Assembly (NCBI RefSeq): GCF_025336545.1
Contig: NZ_JAODBU010000003.1
Coordinates: forward strand, 248,001 to 312,000
DNA length: 64,000 nt
Direction of reading: 5' to 3'
DNA from: Eubacterium_U album
Lineage (GTDB): Bacteria; Bacillota; Clostridia; Lachnospirales; Lachnospiraceae
Shown: positions 17,158 through 25,733 of the stretch, piece after piece
Layout of the letters: each line of letters begins with the position of its first letter
How positions within the stretch are numbered: position 1 is the first letter of the stretch
Made by a program: the position numbers and the translations under genes
Notes under the pieces: generated by a model
The model's input: only the letters and a program-made list of their open reading frames with translations
The model's database searches: none
What the model was told of the DNA's origin: nothing

Positions 17158-18411
17158 ATGTTTAAGAAAAGTTTAGCAGTGGCAATGGCTGTGATGATGA
17201 CAATATCATTAGCAGGATGTGCCGCAGGGGAAAAGATAGCAGACGCTACAGGAAAGAGAAGCGACTATGATAAATGTAAATCAAGTTACTATGGAACAGT
17301 TAAGTTAGCTGATTACGATCAATTTGAAATGTACTCAGATGAAGTTAGTATTTCAGACGATGATGTAGATAGTGAAATTAACTCAGTACTTGAATCAGAT
17401 AAGTCATACGAAGATACAGATGAAACAGATGTTACAGATAAGTCAATTGTTGACATCAGTTATGTTGGAACAGTTAAGGTAAAGAAAAAAGATTTTGCAT
17501 TTGATGGTGGTACAGCAGATAACCAGACATTAGATATTGCAAACAGCTCATATATTGAAGGATTTGCTGAAGGTTTAGTTGGACATAAAGTAGGAGAAAA
17601 GGTTGAATTAAACTTAACATTCCCTGAAAATTATACAAATTCAACAAAAGATGCTGATGGTAACGAACTTAAATTAGCAGGAAAGAAAGTTAAATTTGAA
17701 GTAACAATTAATAAGATTGTAAAAGAAGTTACACCTGAACTTACAGATGATTATGTAAAGAAGAATTTAAAAGACAAATATGGTGTAGAAACAGCCGACG
17801 GCTTAAAAGAGTATTTTAAGAATCAGTTAGAAATTTCAAAAGTTGGAAGTACAAATGCATTAGCTGATTACGTTGAAAAATGTGATGTCAAAGTAGATGA
17901 AGATGGTGTAAAGAAAGAGGTTGATAAACAGCTTTCAAGCTTTAAGGATACATTAGAACAGCAGTCAATGACAATGGATGATTACCTTACACAGTATGGT
18001 AATGGAGAATCAGAAGCAGATTTAAAGAAAAAGATAAAAGAAAGCATTACAAATCAGTTTAAGACATACGCGGTTATTTGTGCAGTAGTTGAAAAATCAG
18101 GAACAGTATTAAAAGAAGAAAGATACAATAAATGGTTAAAGCAGATTGCAGCACAGAGCAAGTATGAAAAGGTTGATGACTTTATCAATGCTTATGAACA
18201 GTACTATAAATCATATTACGGACAGGAAATTGATGCCGAAGATACATTTACAATTCAGTGCACATATCTTGACGCAATGGAAATCTTAATTGATAAAGGA
18301 AATGTTAAGGAAGGTACAAGACCAGAAGAAACAACAACAGAAGCAACAACAGCAGCAGAAGATGCATCAGTAGAAGAGACAACAGAGGCAGAAGAAACAA
18401 CAGCTGAATAA
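17158..18411 (+). CDS. Trigger factor-like peptidyl-prolyl isomerase lipoprotein (copy 1)
   Basis: The 417-residue product starts with a lipoprotein signal (MFKKSLAVAMAVMM) and lipobox SLAGC with C21 as the lipidated residue, so it should be anchored outside the membrane. Residues about 95-180 form an FKBP-type isomerase domain as in trigger factor (VDISYVGTVKV, GFAEGLVGHKVGEKVEL, LAGKKVKFEV), and the following helical region resembles the trigger factor C-terminal chaperone arms. The ribosome-binding N-terminal domain is missing. The tail is a threonine/glutamate-rich low-complexity run. A second copy follows immediately. Likely role: folding of exported proteins; this is inference from domain make-up. 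Confidence 0.82.
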   Translation: MFKKSLAVAMAVMMTISLAGCAAGEKIADATGKRSDYDKCKSSYYGTVKLADYDQFEMYSDEVSISDDDVDSEINSVLESDKSYEDTDETDVTDKSIVDISYVGTVKVKKKDFAFDGGTADNQTLDIANSSYIEGFAEGLVGHKVGEKVELNLTFPENYTNSTKDADGNELKLAGKKVKFEVTINKIVKEVTPELTDDYVKKNLKDKYGVETADGLKEYFKNQLEISKVGSTNALADYVEKCDVKVDEDGVKKEVDKQLSSFKDTLEQQSMTMDDYLTQYGNGESEADLKKKIKESITNQFKTYAVICAVVEKSGTVLKEERYNKWLKQIAAQSKYEKVDDFINAYEQYYKSYYGQEIDAEDTFTIQCTYLDAMEILIDKGNVKEGTRPEETTTEATTAAEDASVEETTEAEETTAE

Positions 18412-18443
18412 TTGGTGGGATTACTATAAAGGAGCGTATTACA

Positions 18444-19616
18444 ATGAAAAAAGCTATAGCATTAACACTTACATTAGCAATGGCAGTAACAATGGCAGGT
18501 TGTGGTAATAACCAGAAGGGAACTGTTACCAGTGCCAGTGGTAAAAAGATTTCAACAGATTTAATAAAGGGCTCAATTAAACTTGCTGATTACAAAGGAT
18601 TAGAAGTTTATGAAGATGAAATTAAAGTTGAAGATACAGAAGTTCAGAGCCAGATAGACAACCTTTTAAAAGAAAAGCAGGACAGCAATGTAGTTACAAA
18701 GGGTAAGGTTGTAGAATCTGATACAGTTAATATTGACTATACAGGAACAATTAAGTTAAATGGCGAAGATTTCAAGTTTGACGGTGGTTCAGCAACTAAT
18801 TATGATTTAGACATTGACAACAGTCAGTTTATAGATGGATTTGCAGAAGGGCTTGTAGGACATAAAGTTGGTGAAGAAGTAACTCTTAACCTTAAATTCC
18901 CTAAAGATTATTCACAGACATCTAAGGATGCAGACGGCAATGAATTAACTCTTGCAGGAAAGAAAGTCAAATTTGTAGTAAAGATTAATTCAAGAAAAGT
19001 TCTTCCTGAACTTACTGATAAATTTGTAAAAAAGAATTACAAAAAACAGTACGGAACAAAGACAGTAGATGAATTAAAGAGCTATATAAGCAATCAGCTT
19101 AGAACAAATAAAATTGTAAATGCAGTATTTAGTGATTATGTTGATAAATGTGATGTTGCAGCTTACGATGAAAAAGAAGTTGAAAGCATAGAAGATTTCA
19201 ATAACAGCGCAATGGCTTCACGTCTTCAGTCTAAGTACAAGACAAATCTTGACACATATCTTAAAGCATGCAAGATGTCAAAGAAAGACTGGAACAAGAA
19301 GATGGAAGATTCAGCACAAAAAACTGCTAAGCAGGCAATGGTAATTGAAGGAATTGCAATTAGCGAAGGTCTTTGGGCATCAGAAAAGGATTACAATGCA
19401 GGACTTAAGAAAGTAGCTACATCAATGGGATATAAGTCTGTTGATGAATTAGAATCATATTTTACACAGTATCAGGCATACTATGGACAGGTTATTATTA
19501 AAGAATCAGTTGCATTTAACGAAGCTGTAAATCAGCTTATCGCAGATAATGCAAAAATATTAGAAGGTTCAAGACCGGCAGACGAGACAACAACAGAAGA
19601 AACAACAGCTGAGTAG
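18444..19616 (+). CDS. Trigger factor-like peptidyl-prolyl isomerase lipoprotein (copy 2)
   Basis: This 390-residue protein is a paralogue of the preceding gene product. It has lipobox TMAGC (C20), the same FKBP-type domain (VNIDYTGTIKLNGEDF, GFAEGLVGHKVGEEVTL, LAGKKVKFVVKI) and a divergent helical C-terminal half, ending in a similar threonine/glutamate tail (ETTTEETTAE). The two genes are 32 bases apart with an AAAGGAG site between them, so they are one transcription unit. The divergence outside the isomerase domain suggests different client specificity. Confidence 0.82.
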   Translation: MKKAIALTLTLAMAVTMAGCGNNQKGTVTSASGKKISTDLIKGSIKLADYKGLEVYEDEIKVEDTEVQSQIDNLLKEKQDSNVVTKGKVVESDTVNIDYTGTIKLNGEDFKFDGGSATNYDLDIDNSQFIDGFAEGLVGHKVGEEVTLNLKFPKDYSQTSKDADGNELTLAGKKVKFVVKINSRKVLPELTDKFVKKNYKKQYGTKTVDELKSYISNQLRTNKIVNAVFSDYVDKCDVAAYDEKEVESIEDFNNSAMASRLQSKYKTNLDTYLKACKMSKKDWNKKMEDSAQKTAKQAMVIEGIAISEGLWASEKDYNAGLKKVATSMGYKSVDELESYFTQYQAYYGQVIIKESVAFNEAVNQLIADNAKILEGSRPADETTTEETTAE

Positions 19617-19640
19617 AATAAATAAGGTTAAGGAAGTTAG

Positions 19641-21578
19641 ATGAAGAATATATCATTAGAAAAAGTTAAGCCTCAGATTCGAATTATTTTAGAAATTGCA
19701 TTTGCAATAATTATTGCAGTTGTAATTGAATTTGGGATGAACTATCCTTCCCTGACAAAAAGCTATGAAGCAGTTTTGTTTAGTAATTCAGGTGAATTGA
19801 ATGAAGATGGTGATTTAGTTTATTCACAGAATATGGACAAGGCTGTTTACGTAAACAAATTAAAAATTAAGGCTGAGACTTTGGAGAAAAATTCATACAC
19901 TGTAGTGGCTACCGTTGTTAATGATTTTGGAAAGACAAAGTCAGTTGAAATTACAGATAAGGCATACCCGGAATTCGGGTATGCCTATACGAATGTTAGG
20001 GAGAAAGTTTCAAAACTCCAGGTAATATTTACTTCTCCGGAAAAAATCAATGTAAGTGAGATATCATATTCAAATAAGGCGAATTTTAATGGCTATAGAA
20101 TGGCATTTTTTGCTTTAGTTATTTTCTTAGGCCTGATATTAATTTTTGAAAGAGAAATATATTTAAAAAAAGTCCAGATTTTCTATCTTATATTTGCACT
20201 TGGATTTGGAAGTCTGATTATTATGGCTTCAGGTCCTGTGTCAACGACATGGGATGAAGAAGTTCATTATAATTCAATTTATACATTAAATTTTCATCAG
20301 AAAGTTAATTGGAATGAAGCATCAAAGTTAAATTGCACAAGAGAGGCTCCGGTAGCAAATACAAGAGAAGAGCTTAAAATGTTAAACAAGTACATGAATA
20401 ACATTTCTAATAATGCATTAAAACAGCAGAAACCGGTTGGACTTATCAATAAAGGATATATAGTTTATCTGCCGATGATTGTAAGTTATCATATTTGTGA
20501 GGCGATAGGATTGCCTTATACGATGCAGTATACAATTGGAAGATTTGGAAATCTTATATTCTGTGCATTGCTTAATTGCTTTGTTATTTATGTGGCAAGG
20601 AGAAAGAAGTTACTTGTTGCTACATTAGCATTAATGCCTACTTTATTATTTCAGGCAAGTTTATACACTTATGATGGAGTAATATTTGCATGTATGAATC
20701 TTGGATTTGTACTTTGGATGAATTTAATGGATGACACAAATAATGACAAAGAAACGACATGGAAACAGATTGCACTTGTGGCAGTGTTACTTGGCATAGG
20801 ATGTATTGCGAAACCGGTTTATTTTCCTGTTATGATTTTGATGGTTCCTATATTGTGGAAAATAATAAAGGACAGAGTGAAAGAATCCGCTAATGGAAAG
20901 AGGACAATAGCTCTTATAGCAGTTGCAGTAATTGCAGTGTGTATGGTTATGGCACTAATTTCCATGAGACATGTAATCATAAATTTATTACAGGGTAATT
21001 CAGGTTATGGTGGAGACACCAGAGGTGGAAATACGGGAATTATCGGTCAGTTAGTTTCAATAATTAAACATCCGATAGCATTTATTAAGATGTTTATCCA
21101 TGAGATATTTACTTTTGATAATTTTAGAAACTTTGGAGATAAGACGAAAAATCAGTTTTTACCAAGTAATTTAATGTTTTTAAATTTATATGGACTTGGA
21201 ATGCTAAAAGATGCATGGTCATTTGTTCTATTACCTGTTCTTGCAATGTTGTTTCTGACAAATACAGATGATGAACAAAATGAACCTAAAAATATAAAGA
21301 CAATTAGAGTTGTAAATGGAATTGCAGTTGTATGTAGTGTGGCTTTGGTATGGCTTGCTATGTATCTGGCATTTACACCTATTGGAGCGGATGCAATAGA
21401 AGGAGTTCAGGCAAGATATTTTATACCGCTTTTGCTTCCGGCTGCGTACACTTTATGGAATAACAGAATTCAGATAAAGGTATCAAAGCAGCGATATTAT
21501 CAAATTGTGCTAGGAGCGGCATTGGTGTTAGCCGGTGTATGCTTTTATCAAACGTTAATCTGTGGTAGATTAATATAA
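19641..21578 (+). CDS. DUF2142 family multi-spanning membrane protein
   Basis: The 645-residue protein has an N-terminal membrane helix, an extracytoplasmic beta-rich segment (about 45-145), and then about ten or more further helices. The motif TTWDEEVHYNSIYTLNF after the third helix is the conserved acidic/histidine loop of the DUF2142 family, which is structurally like GT-C glycosyltransferases and is found near cell-surface polysaccharide genes. Substrate unknown. AAGGAAG precedes the ATG. It is in line with the two foldase lipoproteins upstream and the permease downstream. Confidence 0.72.
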   Translation: MKNISLEKVKPQIRIILEIAFAIIIAVVIEFGMNYPSLTKSYEAVLFSNSGELNEDGDLVYSQNMDKAVYVNKLKIKAETLEKNSYTVVATVVNDFGKTKSVEITDKAYPEFGYAYTNVREKVSKLQVIFTSPEKINVSEISYSNKANFNGYRMAFFALVIFLGLILIFEREIYLKKVQIFYLIFALGFGSLIIMASGPVSTTWDEEVHYNSIYTLNFHQKVNWNEASKLNCTREAPVANTREELKMLNKYMNNISNNALKQQKPVGLINKGYIVYLPMIVSYHICEAIGLPYTMQYTIGRFGNLIFCALLNCFVIYVARRKKLLVATLALMPTLLFQASLYTYDGVIFACMNLGFVLWMNLMDDTNNDKETTWKQIALVAVLLGIGCIAKPVYFPVMILMVPILWKIIKDRVKESANGKRTIALIAVAVIAVCMVMALISMRHVIINLLQGNSGYGGDTRGGNTGIIGQLVSIIKHPIAFIKMFIHEIFTFDNFRNFGDKTKNQFLPSNLMFLNLYGLGMLKDAWSFVLLPVLAMLFLTNTDDEQNEPKNIKTIRVVNGIAVVCSVALVWLAMYLAFTPIGADAIEGVQARYFIPLLLPAAYTLWNNRIQIKVSKQRYYQIVLGAALVLAGVCFYQTLICGRLI

Positions 21579-21594
21579 ACTTTAGGAGGAAAAA

Positions 21595-23034
21595 ATGAAC
21601 AAAAACGAGAAAAACACAATTGGTGAATACGGTATTTACGATGCCAGTGTTCTTGGAGTACCAAAGATGCTTGTACTTGGTTTACAGCATACTTTCGCTA
21701 TGTTTGGCGCAACAGTATTAGTTCCGCTTCTTACAGGGTTGGATGTTGCAACAACATTATTGATGGCAGGTTTAGGAACTTTATTATTCCACTTTATTAC
21801 AGGTAGAAAAGTTCCTGCATTCCTTGGCTCATCATTCGCCTTTTTAGGTGGATATGCAGCTGTAGCCGGATTGAAGCCTGAAGGCTCAGATATTAATATG
21901 CTTCCATATGCATGCTTAGGTGTTGCTGTGGCAGGTCTTTTATATTTGGTAGTTGCAGCATTGTTTGCAATATTTGATATAAAGAAGATTATGAAATTTT
22001 TCCCACCTGTTGTAACAGGACCAATTATTGTAGCAATCGGTTTAAGTCTTGCAGGAAGTGCAGTTTCAAACTGTCAGACAAACTGGGTTATTGCTTTAAT
22101 TGCATTAGGTGCAGTAATTGTATTTAACATTTGGGGAAGAGGAATGGCAAAAATCCTTCCAATTCTTTTAGGTGTATTAGTAGCAATTGCAATAGCAGTT
22201 ATTTTAGCTATCACAACAGGAAGTCATGTATGGGTTGATGGAAATGAATATGTGGCAATGTTTGGAAACCCAAATTTCTTATTAGTATCAATTGATAAAT
22301 GGATTAATTTTAAAAATGCAGCTTGGATTGGATTACCAATTCATGGTAATGAAATTGTATTTGGTAATGTGCCGGATGCTAAATTAGCAGTAAGTGCAAT
22401 TATCGCTGTTGTTCCAATCGCTATTGCAACAATGATGGAACATATCGGAGATATTTCAGCAATCAGTGCAACAACAGAAAGAAACTTCCTTGCTAATCCT
22501 GGTCTTAAGAGAACATTAGTAGGAGATGGTCTTGCAACAACTCTTTCAGCTTTATTTGGTGGACCGGCTAACACAACATATGGTGAAAACACAGGTGTTC
22601 TTGCTTTAACAAAGGTTTATGATCCAAAGGTAGTTGAAATTGCAGCAGTATTTTCAATCTTACTTTCATTCTCACCAAAGGTAGCAGCAGGAATTAACCT
22701 TTTACCAACAGGTATTATCGGTGGTATTTCATTTGTACTTTATGGAATGATTTCAAGTATCGGTATAAGAAACATGGTAGAAAATAAAGTTGATTTAACA
22801 AAGAGCAGAAACCTTATGGTTGCCGCAATTATTTTAGTATGTGCATTAGGTATTACATCAATTGACTTCTCAATCGGAAGCTTTGATATTAGCCTTACAT
22901 CACTTGCAGTTGCCGCAATCGCAGGTATTTTATTAAATGCAATTCTTCCTGGAAATGACTATGAATTTAATGATGAAGAATTAGTTAAAAAAGAAATTGA
23001 AGAAGTTGCAGCACAAAAGGCTGAGCAGAAATAG
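21595..23034 (+). CDS. Uracil/xanthine permease (NCS2 family)
   Basis: This 479-residue nucleobase:cation symporter has the NCS2 pattern: LGLQHTFAMFGATVLVPLLTG at the N-terminus, GSSFAFLGGYAAV, the acidic substrate helix (MMEHIGDISAISATTERNF) and NTTYGENTGVLALTKVYDP. The glutamates of EHIGD and GENTG contact the base in studied family members. The sequence resembles the UraA/PyrP branch, so uracil is the likely substrate, with xanthine possible. AGGAGG precedes the ATG. It is the last gene before a strong terminator. Confidence 0.88.
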   Translation: MNKNEKNTIGEYGIYDASVLGVPKMLVLGLQHTFAMFGATVLVPLLTGLDVATTLLMAGLGTLLFHFITGRKVPAFLGSSFAFLGGYAAVAGLKPEGSDINMLPYACLGVAVAGLLYLVVAALFAIFDIKKIMKFFPPVVTGPIIVAIGLSLAGSAVSNCQTNWVIALIALGAVIVFNIWGRGMAKILPILLGVLVAIAIAVILAITTGSHVWVDGNEYVAMFGNPNFLLVSIDKWINFKNAAWIGLPIHGNEIVFGNVPDAKLAVSAIIAVVPIAIATMMEHIGDISAISATTERNFLANPGLKRTLVGDGLATTLSALFGGPANTTYGENTGVLALTKVYDPKVVEIAAVFSILLSFSPKVAAGINLLPTGIIGGISFVLYGMISSIGIRNMVENKVDLTKSRNLMVAAIILVCALGITSIDFSIGSFDISLTSLAVAAIAGILLNAILPGNDYEFNDEELVKKEIEEVAAQKAEQK

Positions 23035-23066
23035 AAACGCAGAAAAATAGATTACAGATAAATTAA

Positions 23067-23106
23067 AACCTTCAAAATGGGAGAAATCTTATTTTGAAGG
23101 TTTTTT
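23067..23106 (+). terminator. Rho-independent terminator of the permease gene
   Basis: AACCTTCAAAAT pairs with ATTTTGAAGGTT and is followed by T6. The stretch 23107-23318 beyond it is very AT-rich with no gene seen. Confidence 0.9.
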
Positions 23107-23318
23107 ATTTTGTAAAGTATGCTTTTTTGTACAAATAAAGAAATATACCGATTTTGACTTCAGTATTTGTATTGTTATATATAGGCAATGTAATTTTTAA
23201 TTAAATTGATAAATCATTTTATTATATTAATGAAAAAAAGGATATATTTATTATTATTTATTATTACACGAATAATAAAATATAAAATATACAAATATAT
23301 CATAGAAGAAAGCATATG

Positions 23319-23346
23319 TTGACAAAAATATTGCTAATGATATAAT
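23319..23346 (+). promoter_or_regulatory. Consensus promoter for the papain-like peptidase locus
   Basis: TTGACA (23319-23324) and TATAAT (23341-23346) are both perfect, with a 16-base spacer. This is the closest match to consensus in the window. Confidence 0.85.
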
Positions 23347-23384
23347 TGAATTAAAAATATATAGTAACAGGAGGTAAGAATATA

Positions 23385-23438
23385 ATGAAAGAAAAATTGT
23401 ATGGAGCGAAGAAGGTTTATTTAAAAGCTATTTGTTAA
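23385..23438 (+). CDS. 17-residue mini-ORF overlapping the papain-like peptidase gene
   Basis: ATG at 23385 has the best ribosome binding site of this locus (AGGAGGT at 23369-23375) and encodes MKEKLYGAKKVYLKAIC, then TAA. The stop overlaps the beginning of the next frame. Either it is a leader peptide whose translation carries ribosomes to the ATG at 23441, or the two frames are one gene split by a single-base loss in the short T run at 23431-23433. One extra T there would join them in frame. Confidence 0.5.
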   Translation: MKEKLYGAKKVYLKAIC

Positions 23439-23440
23439 AA

Positions 23441-24046
23441 ATGAATATGAATAAAAAAATTGATTACATAATAAAAGGGATAAATATAAAAAATGATACT
23501 AATAGTGGAACTATTAGTTGTGAAATAGCTGATAAGGCGACATATACCCCGGAATTTCTCAATACAGCAAGTAATGTAGTTGTATGTGGATTGTTTAATC
23601 AACAAGGGCAAGGAAAATATGGATTATGTTGGGCGGCATCTGTTGCAACTATAGTAAACTATAGAAATGGAACGGCATATACAGCTAAAAATGTTGCGGA
23701 TAGAATGGGAATAGAATATAATACAGGTGGAACATTAGAAAATGCGTCTTTAGCATTAAATCTATATGGAGTTATGTATAAGGCAATATATAACCAAATT
23801 AGTTGGACTCTGGTAAAAAAGAATATTGATCAGAAGAGACCTATTTATGTTGCAGCAACTTCGAGTGGAAACGGACATGCGGTTGCATGTTTTGGATATA
23901 AAGTTAATAATCAGAAAAAGTATGTATATTTTTGGAATCCTGGTACACAGAGTACTTCTATTGTATTATACAAAACGGCCGGAACAACGTTTTCATATAA
24001 TAATAGTGTATGGACTTGGAAATATACAGCTGCTAGAAATGGATAA
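23441..24046 (+). CDS. Papain-like cysteine peptidase
   Basis: The frame of about 201 residues has the elements of a papain-fold peptidase: an oxyanion glutamine region QQGQGKYG, the nucleophile cysteine in GLCWAASVATIV (C63 from this ATG), the histidine in GNGHAVACFGY (H146) and the asparagine in VYFWNPG (N166). It resembles the C39-like/AvrRpt2-like groups. No signal peptide is visible in this frame, although the upstream overlapping mini-ORF might be its displaced N-terminus. A small lipoprotein gene follows after five bases. Substrate unknown. In other bacteria such peptidases act in secretion, toxin or peptide maturation, so any role here is a guess. Confidence 0.72.
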   Translation: MNMNKKIDYIIKGINIKNDTNSGTISCEIADKATYTPEFLNTASNVVVCGLFNQQGQGKYGLCWAASVATIVNYRNGTAYTAKNVADRMGIEYNTGGTLENASLALNLYGVMYKAIYNQISWTLVKKNIDQKRPIYVAATSSGNGHAVACFGYKVNNQKKYVYFWNPGTQSTSIVLYKTAGTTFSYNNSVWTWKYTAARNG

Positions 24047-24051
24047 GAGTA

Positions 24052-24528
24052 ATGAAGATAAAAGTATATATATTTGGTATAATAATTATAGTTGGATATT
24101 TACTCACAGCATGTAGTAATGATGAAATAAATACAAAAAATGAAAAAACTGATAAAAATAATATTCTTAACAATAAAGAATATAATAAGATTGTTTATTG
24201 GATAGGTGGGCAAGGTATTGAAATAACTGATAAAGTAGATGTAGAAAATATAGTAGAGATTTTATCAACTGTTCCGGTGGAACGTAAAGAAAAAGCAGAA
24301 GAACGGGCAGGTGGAATTTTCTTGGATTTAATAAGTGATGGTAATCAAGAGGAAAGAATAGTAATATTAAGCGATTATATTTCTTACAATAATGAATATT
24401 ATTATACAAAATATGATGTTATTCCAAGTGTTGAAGAAATTATTGAAGATGAAGCAAAAAAAAATGGACTAGAATATTTATTTGAAGATACATCGACTGG
24501 TCATCAGGGGAAAAAGAAAGTTAAGTAA
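24052..24528 (+). CDS. Small lipoprotein next to the papain-like peptidase
   Basis: The 158-residue product starts MKIKVYIFGIIIIVGYLLTAC, with lipobox LTAC (C21), followed by a hydrophilic lysine/asparagine-rich spacer and a compact mixed domain (IVYWIGGQGIEITDKVDVEN onward). No known family was recognised. It lies five bases downstream of the peptidase gene and ends before a terminator, so the two make a small unit. It could be a partner, substrate or inhibitor of the peptidase; nothing in the sequence decides this. Confidence 0.6.
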   Translation: MKIKVYIFGIIIIVGYLLTACSNDEINTKNEKTDKNNILNNKEYNKIVYWIGGQGIEITDKVDVENIVEILSTVPVERKEKAEERAGGIFLDLISDGNQEERIVILSDYISYNNEYYYTKYDVIPSVEEIIEDEAKKNGLEYLFEDTSTGHQGKKKVK

Positions 24529-24641
24529 ATAATTTATATAATATATTTCATAAAAATAAGATAAGTATTATATTTTTATATATTATATGAATTATAAAAA
24601 AATAGTTTAAGATAACAAAAATAGATAATGTTAATATTTGT

Positions 24642-24680
24642 AAAAAAGATAATCGATTCGTATAATTGATTATCTTTTTT
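24642..24680 (+). terminator. Rho-independent terminator after the lipoprotein gene
   Basis: AAAAAGATAATCGATT pairs with AATTGATTATCTTTTTT across CGTAT. It is symmetric and ends in T6. Confidence 0.85.
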
Positions 24681-24681
24681 C

Positions 24682-24710
24682 TTGACAATTTTACAATATA
24701 ACTTTAAAAT
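24682..24710 (+). promoter_or_regulatory. Promoter of the membrane protein/regulator pair
   Basis: A perfect TTGACA (24682-24687), 17-base spacer and TAAAAT (24705-24710) start immediately after the preceding terminator. Confidence 0.75.
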
Positions 24711-24732
24711 AAAAATAACTTTATAATATAAA

Positions 24733-25170
24733 GTGAATGAAAGAAGGGCAAGTAATAGATACTATTTATCAACTCTTAGTATCTGGGGAATATTAGCAAT
24801 ATCAACACCATTTATATTGTTTGCAACAAGATTAGTGCTGGCTTTAAGTAAAAGTGAATTGGTAACTGATAACTTAGTATTCTTAACAGATTATGAGAAC
24901 TTAATTAATATAGTGTTAGTTTGCATTGCAATAATTACTGTTGGATATATAGTAAACAAAAGAGGGTTAGTGGGATTGGCAATTTTAATTCTGTTTTGTT
25001 TTATAACTATTAAAGTATTGCCAACTGTAAATATTTATATTAAATTAAATTTGGATAACCAATTACAAATAAGCATATCCTCCATATTTTATTGTGTAGT
25101 TAATATATTTGGATATATCGGTCTAGGTTTAATATTGTTACGTCAGGAGAAAAAAAGTGCAAATATCTAA
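24733..25170 (+). CDS. Four-helix membrane protein of unknown function
   Basis: The 145-residue product has four predicted membrane segments: ILAISTPFILFATRLVLAL, then INIVLVCIAIITVGYIV, then LVGLAILILFCFITIKVL, then IFYCVVNIFGYIGLGLILL. No family was recognised. It begins at a GTG (24733) with almost no leader: the promoter's -10 box ends 22 bases earlier, and there is no ribosome binding site, so translation may be nearly leaderless. Its end overlaps the start of the winged-helix gene by 14 bases, which suggests tight coupling and a shared function such as a sensed membrane state. Confidence 0.55.
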   Translation: MNERRASNRYYLSTLSIWGILAISTPFILFATRLVLALSKSELVTDNLVFLTDYENLINIVLVCIAIITVGYIVNKRGLVGLAILILFCFITIKVLPTVNIYIKLNLDNQLQISISSIFYCVVNIFGYIGLGLILLRQEKKSANI

Positions 25171-25462
25171 TATACCGGAAGCATTTAGTTTATCGATAAG
25201 ATTAAAGTTAATAAGTTGTTTGCTTAATGGAGAAAAGACTTTTAAAGAATTAAAGCAGATTACAAAAGCTACAGATGGTAATATCAGTGTGCAATTATCC
25301 AAATTGGAAGAATGGGGATATATTGAATCGAAAAAAACTATATGCGGAAAAAGACCTAAAACAAGTTATAAGATAACAGAATTTGGAATAGAACAATTTG
25401 AAGCCTATGTTAATTTATTAGAGAAAATACTCAATGGTACTTTTATTAATAATACAGAGTGA
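25157..25462 (+). CDS. Winged-helix transcriptional regulator (MarR/ArsR-like)
   Basis: The 101-residue product is one winged helix-turn-helix: SIRLKLISCLLNGEKTFKEL, the recognition region ATDGNISVQLSKLEEWGYI, and the wing KKTICGKRPKTSYKITEFGI. This resembles the small 'winged helix DNA-binding domain' group that regulates neighbouring genes. The start is a GTG with AGGAGA six bases upstream. Coupled by overlap to the membrane protein gene, a pairing that often means the regulator controls its own two-gene operon. Confidence 0.75.
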   Translation: MQISNIPEAFSLSIRLKLISCLLNGEKTFKELKQITKATDGNISVQLSKLEEWGYIESKKTICGKRPKTSYKITEFGIEQFEAYVNLLEKILNGTFINNTE

Positions 25463-25523
25463 TTCATGGAAAATTGTATAAGTAAATAAGATTCTTACTA
25501 AACATTAATAGTGGTTATAATAG

Positions 25524-25632
25524 AAAAATAAAAACAGATAGTTGTTACAGTGTGCCAATCTTCAAAAGTTAGAACAGAAGCTAACGATTGAAAGGTGGCA
25601 CTTCGTAATAAAGACTATCTGTTTTTATTTTT
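25524..25632. repeat. 109-base element with perfect 19-base terminal inverted repeats
   Basis: Arms at 25524-25542 and 25614-25632 are perfect reverse complements (AAAAATAAAAACAGATAGT). Inside, GTGCCA (25552-25557) pairs with TGGCAC (25596-25601) and GTTAG (25568-25572) with CTAAC (25581-25585). It contains no gene. It could be a very large terminator, a structured RNA upstream of the response regulator gene, or a small non-autonomous mobile element. Confidence 0.6.
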
Positions 25633-25639
25633 CTAAAGT

Positions 25640-25668
25640 ATGCTTTTTGGATGCCGTTTTGATGTATA
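25640..25668 (+). promoter_or_regulatory. Possible promoter of the two-component operon
   Basis: TATAAT at 25663-25668 lies 65 bases before the response regulator start. The -35 region (around CTTTTTGG, 25643-25650) is weak. Confidence 0.45.
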
Positions 25669-25733
25669 ATTAATTTCAAAATATACGAAAAATACATAAA
25701 ATGCAAGAAAGCATGGCAGGAGTAATATAACAA

